A stretch of 64,000 bases of DNA, taken from positions 1,674,001 through 1,738,000 of the forward strand of contig JAACJK010000163.1 in assembly GCA_013368325.1 (NCBI GenBank). The letters are read 5' to 3'. Positions 25,492 through 36,841 of this stretch are shown piece by piece; positions within the stretch are counted from its first letter, which is position 1, and each line of letters opens with the position of its first letter. The position numbers were made by a program, and so were the translations under genes. Below the pieces are notes generated by a model. That model searched no databases. It was given only the letters and a program-made list of their open reading frames with translations, and was not told the origin of the DNA. Source of the stretch: Ephemerocybe angulata (Eukaryota > Basidiomycota > Agaricomycetes > Agaricales > Psathyrellaceae).

Positions 25492-26174
25492 TCAATTCTC
25501 TAGAATAGCGAGAGGGAAGGGAGAGGAACTTCAGTTGCGAGGAGGAACATACCATCATCATCACAACATAACAGATCCCGGGGAATGGAGAGTCAAGACC
25601 CGAAGGTCCGAGGTCCGAGACAGGCAGAATGGGATGAATAAGTTGCTGACGAGGCGGTACACAGTGAATGCGTTCAACAAAACACGGTCGCGTTGCATGC
25701 ACGGGACCAAGCTCAGGGAGGTATATATACCGGTGTGCACACCATATCCCATCACTCGTCCTTATCCCCAAACCCTGCCCATACGCGCTCGTCTCTCCCA
25801 TCCTCCTCCACTCTGCCACCCACGTCAAGCCGAGACTCCCCTTCCTCTTGATGACCGGGGCAACATAGTCTTCCGTTCACCAGTTTCCCGCTACATACAA
25901 GAAGTGGATGAGTACCTTGCTACGTCGCCCGTTCAGTCACGCACCGTAGAGTACTCGCCGCCGTAGAATAGCCCGGTCTCGCTTCCGTACAACCTGTAGT
26001 AGATAGATTTTGGCTGAATATACCGAGACCTCAGAATACCGAACCTACGCACCTGCACCCGACGTTTGAAAGTGAAAAACTTGCGATTTTTTTCACCTTT
26101 TTGCCTCCATTTGGCAATCCGAGGCCTCGAAAAGGAAATTCAGGGTCGATGCCCCCACGCATGTCCAGCGGCTA

Positions 26175-27913
26175 TCAGCCATCGATGAACAGGTTCGGCC
26201 ACCAGCGCACTCCTCCCCCACAGACAATTGCACACTGCCCTACATCATCCCTACATACACCACCCTCCCTTTCGCAATCCTCCACCATCTCCTTACATAA
26301 ACTGACCGACATCCCCGCCTCGTTGCTACCTTCCATATCCAACTCCATCTCCAGCGCGATTTCCAGCGTTGTGCGACTACCGTGCATCACTAAAAACCCA
26401 GCCAGCCGTGCAGAGAACGCACTCGCGCTGTACGGGGGAGTGTGCAGTACGGTCAACCCAGAAGCAAATTTCCTCGTGCTCACTTGAGGTGTTGTATACT
26501 GCGGCAGCAGGGGGATAACCTGCAGAAACGTCGCAGGAGGGATGAGGGCGACCCCTCTCGCGCGGTTCCACCCGCCCCAGACTTCATCGAGCGCCACAAT
26601 GCCTTTGTCGCGCATTAGGCCCGCTTGGAGAACTTTGGCGAGCTCGCGTGCGAGCTCTTCGTGCCATCGCCGCTCGTCCTTCGTCATATCTTGCGTCACA
26701 GGCGCGTTGTCGATGTGCAGACCGAGTTGGGTGAGGGAGGATCGAATGAACGTCGCTTCTTCGGGCTCATCCTGCGTACAGTGAGGATGGTATGCAAAAA
26801 ATGCTGGAGAGAACGTACGTTTGTACTCGAGGCTGCTGCTGTCAACTTGTCGTTGAGTTCCGCTGCGAGGTGAACCATGTCTTTCGCTTTGACCATGAGG
26901 GCTTCCAAGTCCTGCAGCGCGTCGTGCATGCTCGTCTCGCGTTCCTGTACGGAGTTCTCTACCGTTCTGAGAATACCCGCTGCGTACAAAGGGTAAGAAA
27001 TCCGGAATGCTTCACAAACTTTCACTCACAAATTCCAACGCTCCGGTTTACGCCTCCGCGGTCGGCTGTGGCTGCCTTACTCTCCCATACTTTGCCATTC
27101 AAGCTCGTCTTTAGCGCCCCATATATCGCTTTATCACCTCCCTTTCTAAAGCTAACCTTGATCAGCATGTCGCCTTCCTCGTCGTTGTCAGGGGAATGAG
27201 GCCTCGAAACCGGCGCAGACTGGAGCTCCCTGCGAGAGGGTCGGCGCGGCAGGTCAGTCTCGCAAAGTTCGCAGGTACGGAGAGATGGGTGGTTGAGGAA
27301 GGTACACGCTGGGCATGGAATTGGGTCTTTGGAAGATCGCGGAACGGAGGACCCAGCGAAGCCGGACGCCGGAAGTGACGAAGAGAGGTGAGTAGCTGAA
27401 CCTCCCTGTTCTGGGTAGTCAGAGGCGTCTCGCGGGACACCACATAGACCACAGATACGAGCTGCGGAAGGACTGAAGCCTGGAGAGTTGCGGTTACCGC
27501 AAACCTGACATTCCCATATCGAAGGTGCATGCTCATCGGTCGATTCGGATGAGACTTCACCTGCAAGGTATAGGGTTACCTTTGGAGATGAGGTGAACAG
27601 CCCGGCATAGTAATCGGTTCTCGAGACGTGAGAGAGGTCGATGGAGAAGGAGCAGGACTCTGGCTTTAGGCCATCCGTGTAGAAGAGACGATGGCTGGAG
27701 ATATGCACTGTCCCTGATTGATGACGGGACGATTTCTGTTGGCTACATTGTTAGTTTGCGTGAATAGATCTGTGCCTTTGCGAGCAACTTGGGCCTTACC
27801 CATCGTATATCCCAACATTATCTTGAGATCCCAAAAGGTCTTCATCGTCATATAGGAGTGCCTGGATGGGTATGGTCCCGTCAATAGGTTGGCTGAACCT
27901 TTTCAATGCCATA
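26175..27913 (-). pseudogene. VPS36: VPS36 copy 3 (type B), frameshifted near its start
   Basis: Exons corresponding to copy 1: about 27913-27800, 27742-27030, 26979-26819, 26771-26175. Exons 2-4 are open and encode the GLUE, NZF and EAP30 parts with several substitutions (for example SSESTDEH and YTDGLKPESC). In exon 1 a run of five T (27900-27904, plus strand) replaces the GTTT of copy 1. This adds one base at codon 5, so the conserved ATG reads into a stop six codons later, and the frame used downstream has a TGA just upstream. A start inside exon 2 would lose part of GLUE. It is probably non-functional unless the homopolymer is a sequencing error. Confidence 0.75.
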
Positions 27914-28689
27914 ATGTTTCTGAAGCTGAGTGAAGGTAGAGGTTCAAGTTCAAGTTCCAATCGGCTTGACTGTGGAGTCAGCTGAGTAGAGCTCTATTTG
28001 TGCATGATACGATCTGGCGTTATCGGCGGCCGAAACCAACTCCATACTAAGTACCACTACCACTACCATTCATGATTCCAGTCAAGCTCCCTGCAGAAAC
28101 TCAACGACCCATTCAAGATGACCTGTTGGTCATGATGCATGAACCCGAACCCATGCTGACCAGCCACAGCGTATTAGTCGTGATCAGCCTGCAGTAGGCG
28201 CTTCTTTACTTAAACCCGAGACTTCTGCGAGCTAAGCTCCGGGAAATCGTATCGCGTGGTCTCCCATACTTGGCTAAATCTGGGGGGTCAGAGGACCGAC
28301 CGTCCTCGGTCCATCTAGTCCTTCTTCTGTATACCTTCAGAACGAGGTTGGTTTGCAGGAAGCCAGGATGTGATTTGTGATACTAACACTTCGCAAACTT
28401 AGGAAAGAGAGCACCTGGTTCCTTACGGCCTCGCAGTCTCACGCTCCATCGGCCACATATACCCATCTATCTCCCTTGTTGAGCTGTACATTCTCCTCCT
28501 ACCCAACCATCACGTTGGATATACGGTTATCGACCTTGCGACGAAGAGGGCACGTTCCTTTGCACCCGACTGACGGGAGTGTGATGACAATATTGTAAGT
28601 TGCGCCATTTGTCGTTCGCTGCGCTTGCTCTTAACAGCCATACGCCTGCGTCTAGGTATCGGAATGCCCGTCGATGGCTGCCCCTGACG
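27914..28689. other. Intergenic stretch with a relic of the VPS36 promoter
   Basis: The segment 27991-28029 (CTCTATTTGTGCATG..., then TACGATCTGGCGTTATCGGC) matches 8447-8485 upstream of copies 1 and 2. The region around it has diverged. The rest, up to the membrane-protein gene, shows no gene I can support. Confidence 0.5.
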
Positions 28690-30691
28690 ATGTGCATTTG
28701 GTTGAAAGTGTTTGGGGTCGCATTTGCACTTCACACGAACTTTACAGTGGGGAGAAACGATGCATCGATTTTCTACCTCCCACCAGAGGCATGGCAGCCG
28801 ATTCCGGATTGGAGTGGTGAGAGGTTTGGACCCGAACGGATTGGGATGAGGGGAAGTGCAGAGCGCTTGTGGGATAGTGATCGAGGGACTGCGAAAGCAG
28901 ATGCTACCACCCAATCATCGTCTTGTACGTCCCCAGCCTGGCTACAATCCGTGACATCATTTATCTCCCTTTCAGCGACAGAACCGCCTGCCCTCCTACA
29001 GCCCTCCTCCACCCGAACGAAACGAAGACGCAAAAGATGCGCAAAACCAGTCCCGAGACACACATCAACCACTCTCCAATTCGACTTCACAGGTCTGTGC
29101 GGAGCTTTGTCTGTCCTTTCGACCTCCACTCAATTTACCGAAAGGCTCTGCAATATATCTCTTTGGCTTCGGGCCTCTCTCGCATTCTTCTACGATTACG
29201 ATCGACGGGAAACCATATCCGCCCCACCCAACATCCTTACGATCCAGTAACGACCTAGGAGCAGCACCAACGCAGCTTCTAGCCTTCTCCGTTCAAGAAC
29301 TAGACGACGTGCCGCACAAGCTAGTTGTCACGATCGGAATCGACTCTGTATTCTTATTCGACCATCTCGTCTACACTCATAACCTCATGTGGGGAACCCA
29401 ACCGCTTCTAGAGAGACGAGGCCCTATTCCTATCCCTGTTCCTCCCACCTCTTCCGAGCCAACCTTGCCGACTCAGTCGGGGTCCTCTGGAACTGCTCCG
29501 TCATCATCAATGGGAGCGTCTGCCTCATCATCTACGACAGGGACGCCGACAAGTACCTCGGGGCCTGCCTCAGCCTCAGCAACCCCGTAAGTCCTCATTC
29601 GCTTGTTCGTTGGTTCTGATTGGTGGAAAGTCCTTAATTGCCTCCCTTCCATTCAATTCTTTGGTATCTGAACATTAATTCTTTTAATTCTTGGAGGCGC
29701 ATCGCAATATTGCCTTCACAAGCCTGCGTTCGTTGAGGGGATCACCGCCTGGGTGATCTGGGGTTTGTGGATGAGGTGTTTATCCGTGACACTCCAACCC
29801 TCCATCCGACCTTCTGCTTACTTCTTTGTTCTTGCTTCTGGATCACCCTTACGCATCTTGGCGCAACCCCATTTTGCACTCGCACTCACACCCTCGCTTT
29901 TTTCCAGCGACAAGAAACGCAATGTAGCCACCTTTGGCGCGGCCGTTGGCGGATCCGTTGGCGTTCTCGCCCTATTCAGTGCTGGCCTGGCCCTCTCTAT
30001 CATCCGCCGACGTTACCGAGCGAAGAAACGCGAACGCCGAGACCGCGAGGCCAACCCCACGACCCATCGCCCCATCCTCCCCAGTAGCCCAAGAACAGGG
30101 GAGATGGCACAGTCGTCTTCGGATTCGTTCGTACCGAGGTTCTTCCCTGGGACCGAGGTCCCCCCTTCTGACCCTCCAGGGTATAACGATGTCGTAGGGC
30201 AGGATATAGATAGGTCGAGGGCATCGGGGCCCGCTCCGCATCACCTACCGTATCTTGCTGCTCTCCAACAGGCTGAGCTCGATGCGGCGAGTGGGAGGGG
30301 AAGTCATCCATATCTCCACCCCGAACCTCATAGGGCAGGAACGCCGGAGGATATGTCGTATGCAGATATCCCGCCATCGGACCCTCCCCCGCCAGGAGTT
30401 GAAGTAGACCTCGAAGCCTTAGGATGTGGAGAAGGAGGTCTGATGCCGAGGGTTCCTCCGGCGTTGCCCCTTCCCCCATCGTTTCCTGAAGCTCTAAGGA
30501 TTGGCAACTCGACAAGGAGTGTGGAAGAAACTCCCGGTCCAGGTTCGCTGCCGATGTTGACACCGGAACCCAGTCCGCACAATCAGTCAATGGGAAACGT
30601 ATTAACTTCATCCAGTCGACCTGCGGGGTTATCAATACCAATGCCAATGCCTGCTATGGCCGATTCTAACCATAGCGCCCCACCTTCATGA
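28690..30691 (+). CDS. Single-pass membrane protein with extracellular beta-rich domain
   Basis: Exons: 28690-28924, 28976-29092, 29145-29586, 29908-30691, giving 525 residues in a closed frame. It has an N-terminal signal-like segment (MCIWLKVFGVAFA) and an ectodomain with blocks typical of basidiomycete surface proteins: NFTVGRNDASIFYLPPEAW, FDFTGSAIYLFGFG, ITIDGKPY, and DDVPHKLVVTIG followed by SVFLFDHLVYT. A Ser/Thr/Pro-rich stalk follows, then a Gly-rich membrane helix (VATFGAAVGGSVGVLALFSA) with a basic stop-transfer (RRRYRAKKRERRDRE). The cytoplasmic tail is Pro-rich with PPSDPPGYNDV and PPSDPPPP. The fold resembles galactose-binding-like ectodomains (family memory). A surface sensor or adhesion role is inferred. 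The last intron is long (321 bp) and could hide a small exon. Confidence 0.78.
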
Positions 30692-31077
30692 TTTAATTCT
30701 CACAGAACAGCAATCCCTTGTTATTCCTCTGTATCCATCTGTAATGTATAGCATTCATCCACAATTCTCATCTGTACTTTGTAGCAATACCATCCCATTC
30801 CTGTCTTAATTATTTGACGGTCACGGCGTGTACAGAAAACCAGTGGCTCCTAGACCGGCTACAGCATCGATACCGTGGATTCTTTTGTAGTAGGTACGAA
30901 CATGCAACCCTCAGGCTGGGTGCCTGCGTTAGAAGACGTAGCGTGAGATGCGCGCCTAATTTGCATATCTTATCGCAACAGGTAGAAAAAGTTGCCTCTA
31001 TTTGGCAAGAGCTTTAGCGCTCATGCCGAACATCAGTTGATCGAACTGCTTTTGAATCTCTACCACCACCATCTACC

Positions 31078-32604
31078 ATGCTGAACTCATACTTTGACCA
31101 GAAATACTCTAGGGATAGTCGGGATGTATCAGCGGCAAGCTCGTCGACGACAGCGCCCGCGGTCGTCGTCGCCACGAATGCGGGGCTCCCAAAGTCCTCG
31201 AGAGCCTCCACATCGTCGCAGTTATCGTATATGTCGGCGCCACATAATGCTTACCACCCAGGAGATCTCCAGGTCGCAAGGTCTGCGCCGTACAGGGGCG
31301 ATGGAGCCAGCACAACATCAACCCAGTCGCAGTATGGCGACGACCGGCGCGCCGATGCTCCTCTTCCCCGACGAACATTGACCGACGTGCATAACCAGGT
31401 GGCTCACGAGATGGCCGTGCGGGCTATCACGAAGGCGGAAGTCGTAGACGGGTGCAAGATCGGAGTCATCCTCAGCATGGGTGACCAGTCGTCCGAGGCC
31501 GCTTTTCTTCGCCTGGTCGCAGATCATATGGCTGCAGAAATGCGCCTTCGACTAGGTCGTGTCGGCGCAGGTTGGCTCTTTATCCTCGCAGACGGCTCCC
31601 CGCATCCCCCGCCTGACCTCACCGCGAGCGTGAGCACAGGGAAGGGCAGCAAACCTCCCCCGAACGTCATCTTCATCCTCGGCGCGACGGAGGAGCTCGT
31701 CCAGCGCGGCGCGCTCCTAACGTGCTCCAAATTCGTAGGTCGTGTCGTGTCTACATCCGACATGAATCCAGCTCTGCGAATCTCCACCCACTCTTCCTCG
31801 ACCCAAGATCCCGATTTCAGCGACTTTCTCGGTTTGGACGAACGGACGTTCTGGACAGGGCTGGTGCGCAACCTTGGGGACAGTATATACGACGAAGCCG
31901 CGCTCTGGGACGTTGTAAGGAAGGCTGCCAGGAAGCCGATCGATCCCTTGCTCCCTCCGCCTGGGAGCATAAGTATCGACCAGATGTTGGCAGGTGCAAG
32001 GGCGAAGCTGCAGAGGGTGACGCCAAACCAGGCTTATCGCGAGCTCCAGGCAAACGGAGGTTTGTGCATTCTACAATAACTTCGCACTATCTCATTCTTT
32101 CCCAGATGCCCGCGAACTTCCTCTGGGCGGGAGCGCATCCCAATCAGGTGTATCACTTACTACAGCAACACACACCACAGCTGCTCTGGGCGCCCCGGTT
32201 ATCCTTGTTGATATCCGCCCACAAGCTCAGCGCGAGAAGCATGGTGGGATCAAGGGTGCACTGTGCATCGAACGGAACGTTCTTGAGTGGAGATTGGACC
32301 CGCGGAGTGACGCCAGGCTGCCAGTCGCAGATCGGTACGATTTGGTCGTTATCGTCGTCTGTCAGGAGGGTTACACCAGCAGGTATGTCTTGGATGTGTA
32401 TACCTGTACCTCTCTAATGTCGCATCCAGTCTCGCTGCGTACTCCCTGCAACAATTGGGTCTTCTCAACGCCACGGACATTATAGGCGGATATGAAGCGT
32501 GGAGGCTCGCTGGACTTCCTGTTGACACGCCAGAAGAAGTCATTCTCGCGTCTCAGGGGCGGGATCAGCGCTCTTTGGCTTCAAGGGCGGGATCTGTGGT
32601 CTAG
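31078..32604 (+). CDS. Protein with C-terminal rhodanese-like domain
   Basis: Exons: 31078-32059, 32106-32382, 32430-32604, giving 477 residues in a closed frame. Residues 1-110 are Ser/Ala-rich and probably disordered. Residues about 115-320 form a conserved-looking globular region (VILSMGDQSSEAAFLRLVAD, NVIFILGATEELVQRGALL) that I cannot assign. The C-terminus is a rhodanese fold: VILVDIRPQAQREKHGGIKG, then VVIVVCQEGYTSSLAAYSL with the active-site Cys position filled, then IIGGYEAWRLAGLPV. Rhodanese domains transfer sulfur or act as phosphatase-like modules; the substrate is unknown. A 51-bp TCCACC-type stretch precedes the ATG. Confidence 0.75.
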
Positions 32605-33649
32605 CCGTCTCCTATTGGTGGGGACACGTTGGGCCATGGACTGCGGGACCAGGATACTTTCCACATTTCGGATTTTCATTGGACGAAGCTTGTTCGCCGG
32701 TAATGCTTTTAGCCTCGTTGGACTTACTATTTAGAATGGTGATGTCGGCATCTGGCAAACGGAGTACGGTGATATCCACCTATAGGCACGCTCGAGGCTC
32801 ATTTTGGAGGGACGAGAATTGGAGAAGTGGGAAGTTGTTCTGGAGAGCTCCGATTGGAGGGAGTTTATCCGTGGGGTTGTTCCGAGAGGCAAATACGAAT
32901 ATCGAACTTTACTGATCATGTATCTCCAGGCTCGTGCATTTTCTTTGCATCCTGTGTGTTCGGTATTCTGGCCTCAGTTCACTGCACAAACACTCCGTTG
33001 GAACTGCGGGGCCAAGATACTTAGATACTTATGTTCCCTTGCTTAAGGTGGTTTTAATCCAGGCCTCGCCCATCCTGAACGCTGCTATTTGGTGGGTTTA
33101 TGTTTCTCGAAGCCAGACTGGCACTTTGCTCCGATTGGCTGCATCCCTCTCAAACTTTATTGGTGGGGATTCTGAAGGCATAATGATATCCGAATCGAAG
33201 TGTGAATGGGAGAAACCCTATCGGTACCGGCAGCACTGGAAGCCCTTTATGGTGCTTGGAACCGCATCTGGGCATCAGGGCTCTCGGTTCGGACATGTTC
33301 AGTTCTTCCTTGAGGCACTTCGAGAAGGCCCGGGTGGTCGGTCGTCGGTGTTATTCACAGTGAGTGAAATGCCCGTTTCTTACTGTTTCACCGGATTAAA
33401 CTGCGCTTTCGACTTCAACACTATACGTTTTTGGTGAGCCACCAATCCAACTGAGCATACGGTATCATATTGACGATATATATGGTTTACTAATATTACA
33501 GCTTTACGGGGGGAGAGTTGGTTTGAAATCAAGATAGAGGCTACATCTTATTGTTCATATCTGTCAGTCGCGACCAAAGATTAAAGAAAGCGCTGCAGGC
33601 TTTCTTGTCGATCTGTAATCTTGTGGTCGGCCATCTCGCTGACGCCAGC
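32605..33649. other. 1 kb without a recognisable gene
   Basis: It contains a 167-residue open frame (32934-33437, plus) of unlikely composition and several short diverged repeats of a CGGGRCCARGATACTT-like string (about 32644 and 33007). I see no support for a gene; it may be 3' UTR of the rhodanese gene plus degraded repeat. Confidence 0.4.
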
Positions 33650-34111
33650 TTAGAGGTTGATGTTGACGGGGGTGCAGCCAAGGGCGACAATGCCATCTAG
33701 TAGGAAGACGTATGTCAGCTACCATTCTCGGAATGAAAAAGGTGAGCGATCGGAAAACTAACTGAAAGAGTTGTTGGTGCAGCAAACGGGCTGCGCAGAG
33801 CTATTGACATAGTGAGTATATTGGACTCGAGTGACCTCAGATGATGATGATACTGACCAAGAGTTGCCGGGCAATGCAATGACCGAGATGGGGCTGCAGG
33901 TAAGCCCGACAAGAGCAGTAATGGGCTGAACGACGATGCCGAGCAACCCGAGGAGGGTGGACACGGCAGGGACGTTGGCCGCCTGGAGGCTGTTGCAGCA
34001 CTGGATGGGGCCAGTGTTGCACTGGCTCGCCGGGATGGGGGCAGGCTCAGTGGGGATGGCAATGGCAACGCTGGCGAGAGCGAGGAGAGAGGCGATGGTC
34101 TTGAATTGCAT
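33650..34111 (-). CDS. Class I hydrophobin
   Basis: Exons: 34111-33858, 33800-33763, 33696-33650, giving 112 residues. It starts at MQFKTIASLLALASVAIAIP, a signal peptide; an in-frame ATG 33 bp upstream would give an unusual leader. The eight-cysteine pattern is complete: QCNTGPIQCC, then GLTC, then GNSC, PVCC and GC. The long C3-C4 spacing and hydrophobic loop fit class I. These proteins self-assemble into amphipathic films on hyphae, spores and fruiting-body surfaces. The small second exon (38 nt) carrying the second Cys-Cys pair is typical for basidiomycete hydrophobins. Confidence 0.95.
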
Positions 34112-34997
34112 GTTGAGGAAGAGAAGGAGTTGATTACTGAACACTGTGGGTTGTTCGAGTGAAGAGCTAGGGTGGACGTGCTGGGCTTTTATGCATTTCA
34201 GGCCCGTCGACTATCTCTGCATATGGGCGGACACTGACGGTACCCGTACTGTCGGTCTTCTCTTTGGAGGGCTCTGCGTCGACTAAACGAGAAGGTGGAG
34301 TGAGAGCCGAGATGCGATGTTAGAGTGGTAACGGTACTTTGACGGTACTGTACGACACCAGCACCAGGCTGGCACAAGGCATCCGACAGTCCGAGTTAAT
34401 AGCTGCTTTTGGGATATTCGAAAACAAAGTGAGTGCTCAAGCCCTCTACATTCTCAAAGATTTACCATAAATTGGTATTCGACGATCCGCTCATAATATA
34501 CCCAGCATCCCCGCTTTTACTGATATTGGTAGCGGGAGACAGTGCGCACCCCACCATGCGCCGAGGGAAAACCCATGGGCCATGCCTACTGAAAAGGGTA
34601 CGATAAAACTCGGGCTGTGGCCAGAGTTGGGTGCGAAACTGCAGCGCAAAAATCCACCAAAAAAACCAAAGGTGACTTGTGAGAGGTTAATATGCGAGCG
34701 AACTCTACTCTTTGTATGCTATGCAGTGCCGGTTAAATTAAGTCAGTAGCTTTTGCTCTGACATTGAGATTCACTGTTCACAAATCACGCATTGTCCAAG
34801 CCTGGAAGAACCAAAAGAAGATGCGCACATGAAAACCACGGATGTAGAAGTGTGCGTAAGATCTCAGCAAATACACTGCCAGAGGAGTAGCTCCCAGGAA
34901 CAAACTTGCGAATGTCGCGGCGGCCGCGAGGTTCAAAGGAAACGGGAATATGACGCTGGATGATTGTGGCCAAATAAGGGAACGAAGATCCCTTCAA
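34112..34997. other. Hydrophobin upstream region
   Basis: About 900 bp without a coding frame I can support. The hydrophobin promoter should lie here; the ATTTATGCATAAAAG-like stretch near 34,185-34,200 (minus strand GCATAAAAG) is the best TATA candidate. Confidence 0.35.
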
Positions 34998-35383
34998 TAG
35001 GGGAATTCAAAGTAAACGCAACAGCTGTTTCGAAACAACGATTTTGTTTTGATTCCCAAACTCCGGGAAAATCCGTGAAATCAGCAGGTCCCATCAAATC
35101 TAGAGGCCATGCCGCTATCTCGCCGAATATACCTGAAAGCCATGTTAAGAGCAACTACTACTTTGCTGGGCCTAATAATCTATATATTAGCTCTTGTAGC
35201 TCTTAGGTAGCTATAACCTGCCTTTTAGTAGATAATAAAGCTCTATATATGCTCAACGGTTATCTTCGTCTTATCTCGGGGCATCGGAGTTGAACACGGC
35301 TGAGCTGCACAGCCCCCCTTGGCGAAAACCAAAACGAAATTGTTGTTTCGAAACAGCTGTTGCGTTTACTTTGAATTCCCCTA
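34998..35383. mobile_element. TA-flanked MITE with long inverted repeats (386 bp)
   Basis: The ends are inverted repeats of about 53 bp with two mismatches; each begins with TA then GGGGAATTCAAAGTAAAC and contains CAGCTGTTTCGAAAC. TA at both edges fits a TA target duplication. The interior is A/T-rich and non-coding. TA targets are typical of Tc1/mariner-like elements, but the terminal GGGG is not the usual start of that family, so the superfamily is left open. Confidence 0.85.
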
Positions 35384-36337
35384 ATGTTCATTTTGAATAT
35401 CACAGCAAGAAGTAAGCAGAAATACCGGACGGCTCTCCTCGCATCTATTGCTGGTCATGTAATCCTCAGGGTGGCCTCGCGAGATTGAAGTTTGGGTTCT
35501 AAGGGAGCATTGCTACGAGCCATTGCCCGAGATTCTTACTGCAAAAAGGCGCTGGGACCTGCAGCGTCAGGATCGGAATATCGGTGGATGGCTTATGGCA
35601 TTGCCAGAAAGCTCAAGGCAGCTTCATGCAACAGGGTAGATGGACTGGCAACGCCAATGATATTCCTAGACATTTGATGAGTACATACCTGAGGTACACT
35701 GCCCAAGGAGCGAGCTACGCCCAACTCGACAAGTCCGCATGACGGTGGCGACAAAGCGGTGGCGACCAAGGGCAGAAGGAGAAACGAAGATCCCTCAAGG
35801 GCGGAAAAGAAACATCTCTCTCAGAGCTTTACATTTTGAAGATTACGGCAGCTGTCAGTCAGCGTACCATGATTCCGATACGACAGGCCGAAACGGAGTG
35901 GGCCAATTCGTGCAAAGTTGGACGAACGTTCATGACCACGTTCAAGGAGTACGAATGCCATCTATCAATGGGAAGAAATAAGTTTTGTGCTGCTTAGGGG
36001 TATCCTGAATATGAGTGAATATTCAAAGCCAAGCTGTTTAGCCCACGAGCGCTACTATCGATACTAGGCAGCAGTTACGCGGTTTGTGATGGGCGCTAAA
36101 AGTGCTCCTCTGCAACAAAAATAACACTTGTAAGGCCGACTAGCGGCACCACCTGCTACCAACCTGCACATCTACAGTATAAGGGACACCGAAAGTTCGC
36201 CTGTTTCTCGCTGTTAGGGGTATTTGCCTGGGTGAACTATGCTATACTGAGATGAGCTACAACGTGCTGTGATTGAATGGATTCCTATAAATTCTCACAA
36301 AACTGTCTGACTCAAGCTGTGGAGGATCCCCAAAAGG
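35384..36337. other. Intergenic stretch with nothing recognised
   Basis: Short frames only; no repeats or motifs beyond the edges of the MITE and of mobile element 1. Confidence 0.5.
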
Positions 36338-36360
36338 GCTCGGTAATGGTGTCTGTAGAC
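36338..36360 (+). repeat. Left terminal inverted repeat, element copy 1
   Basis: Starts GCTCGGTAATGGTGTC; 22 of 23 bases pair with 42250-42272. The same sequence begins copy 2 at 42281-42303. Confidence 0.9.
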
Positions 36361-36841
36361 GAAATTCAAATTAAGGCATTTCCTAAAACAGAGATACAAG
36401 AGGAAAGGGGGGAGGGGAGGAGGAGGGAGCTCAAACTTACATAGATTGGTTACGGTGCACCCGTTTGCTGCGCAAGCGCAACGGGCCTGATGCCGGTGAT
36501 TATTTCAATCTGATGCCTGTCACCTCCTGAACCGGATTATTCCTCATCTGGAGGAAATAGCTAGTCAAACGCTCATCAGCATCAGTTCGGTTCGATTCTA
36601 GGAGCGGAAATACATCATATTCTACCTGGTTAGGAAGAAATACCCGATAACGAGCTATCAGTCGACTATCAGTGTGATTGCCCAAGCCTAGATCTTGTCC
36701 GAATCTTGTCGGCAATGCTTTCTCTCTATGTACGCTCGCAGCAGGCCCCATTCACATCCTTTTCTCAAGTCATCCGCCAGTGGGCCAATTCTCAAGTACG
36801 TACTATTGCAGTCACGGTTTATAAATGTGTCCATATAGTGT

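Larger units (their letters stand above)
17312..27068. repeat. Large tandem duplication, unit 2 (~9.76 kb)
   Basis: Second unit of the direct repeat. It holds the 5' half of VPS36 copy 2, the second spacer, and the 3' half of VPS36 copy 3. Besides the T-run difference near 18,890, I saw one substitution against the unit 1 counterpart, near 26,970. All spacer features of unit 1 recur here at +9,757. Confidence 0.9.

Noticed and set aside
29753..29907. Reading the 321-bp intron of the membrane-protein gene as coding
   Set aside because: The in-frame start there would give a second hydrophobic leader and skip the well-conserved ectodomain; splicing at 29587/29907 joins the frame exactly.
32934..33437. 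167-residue open frame after the rhodanese gene
   Set aside because: No recognisable motif, and it overlaps short diverged nucleotide repeats.
36585..36605. GGTTCGATTC, resembling a tRNA T-loop
   Set aside because: It lies inside the 3' region of the mobile element, has no cloverleaf context and recurs only because the element is duplicated.
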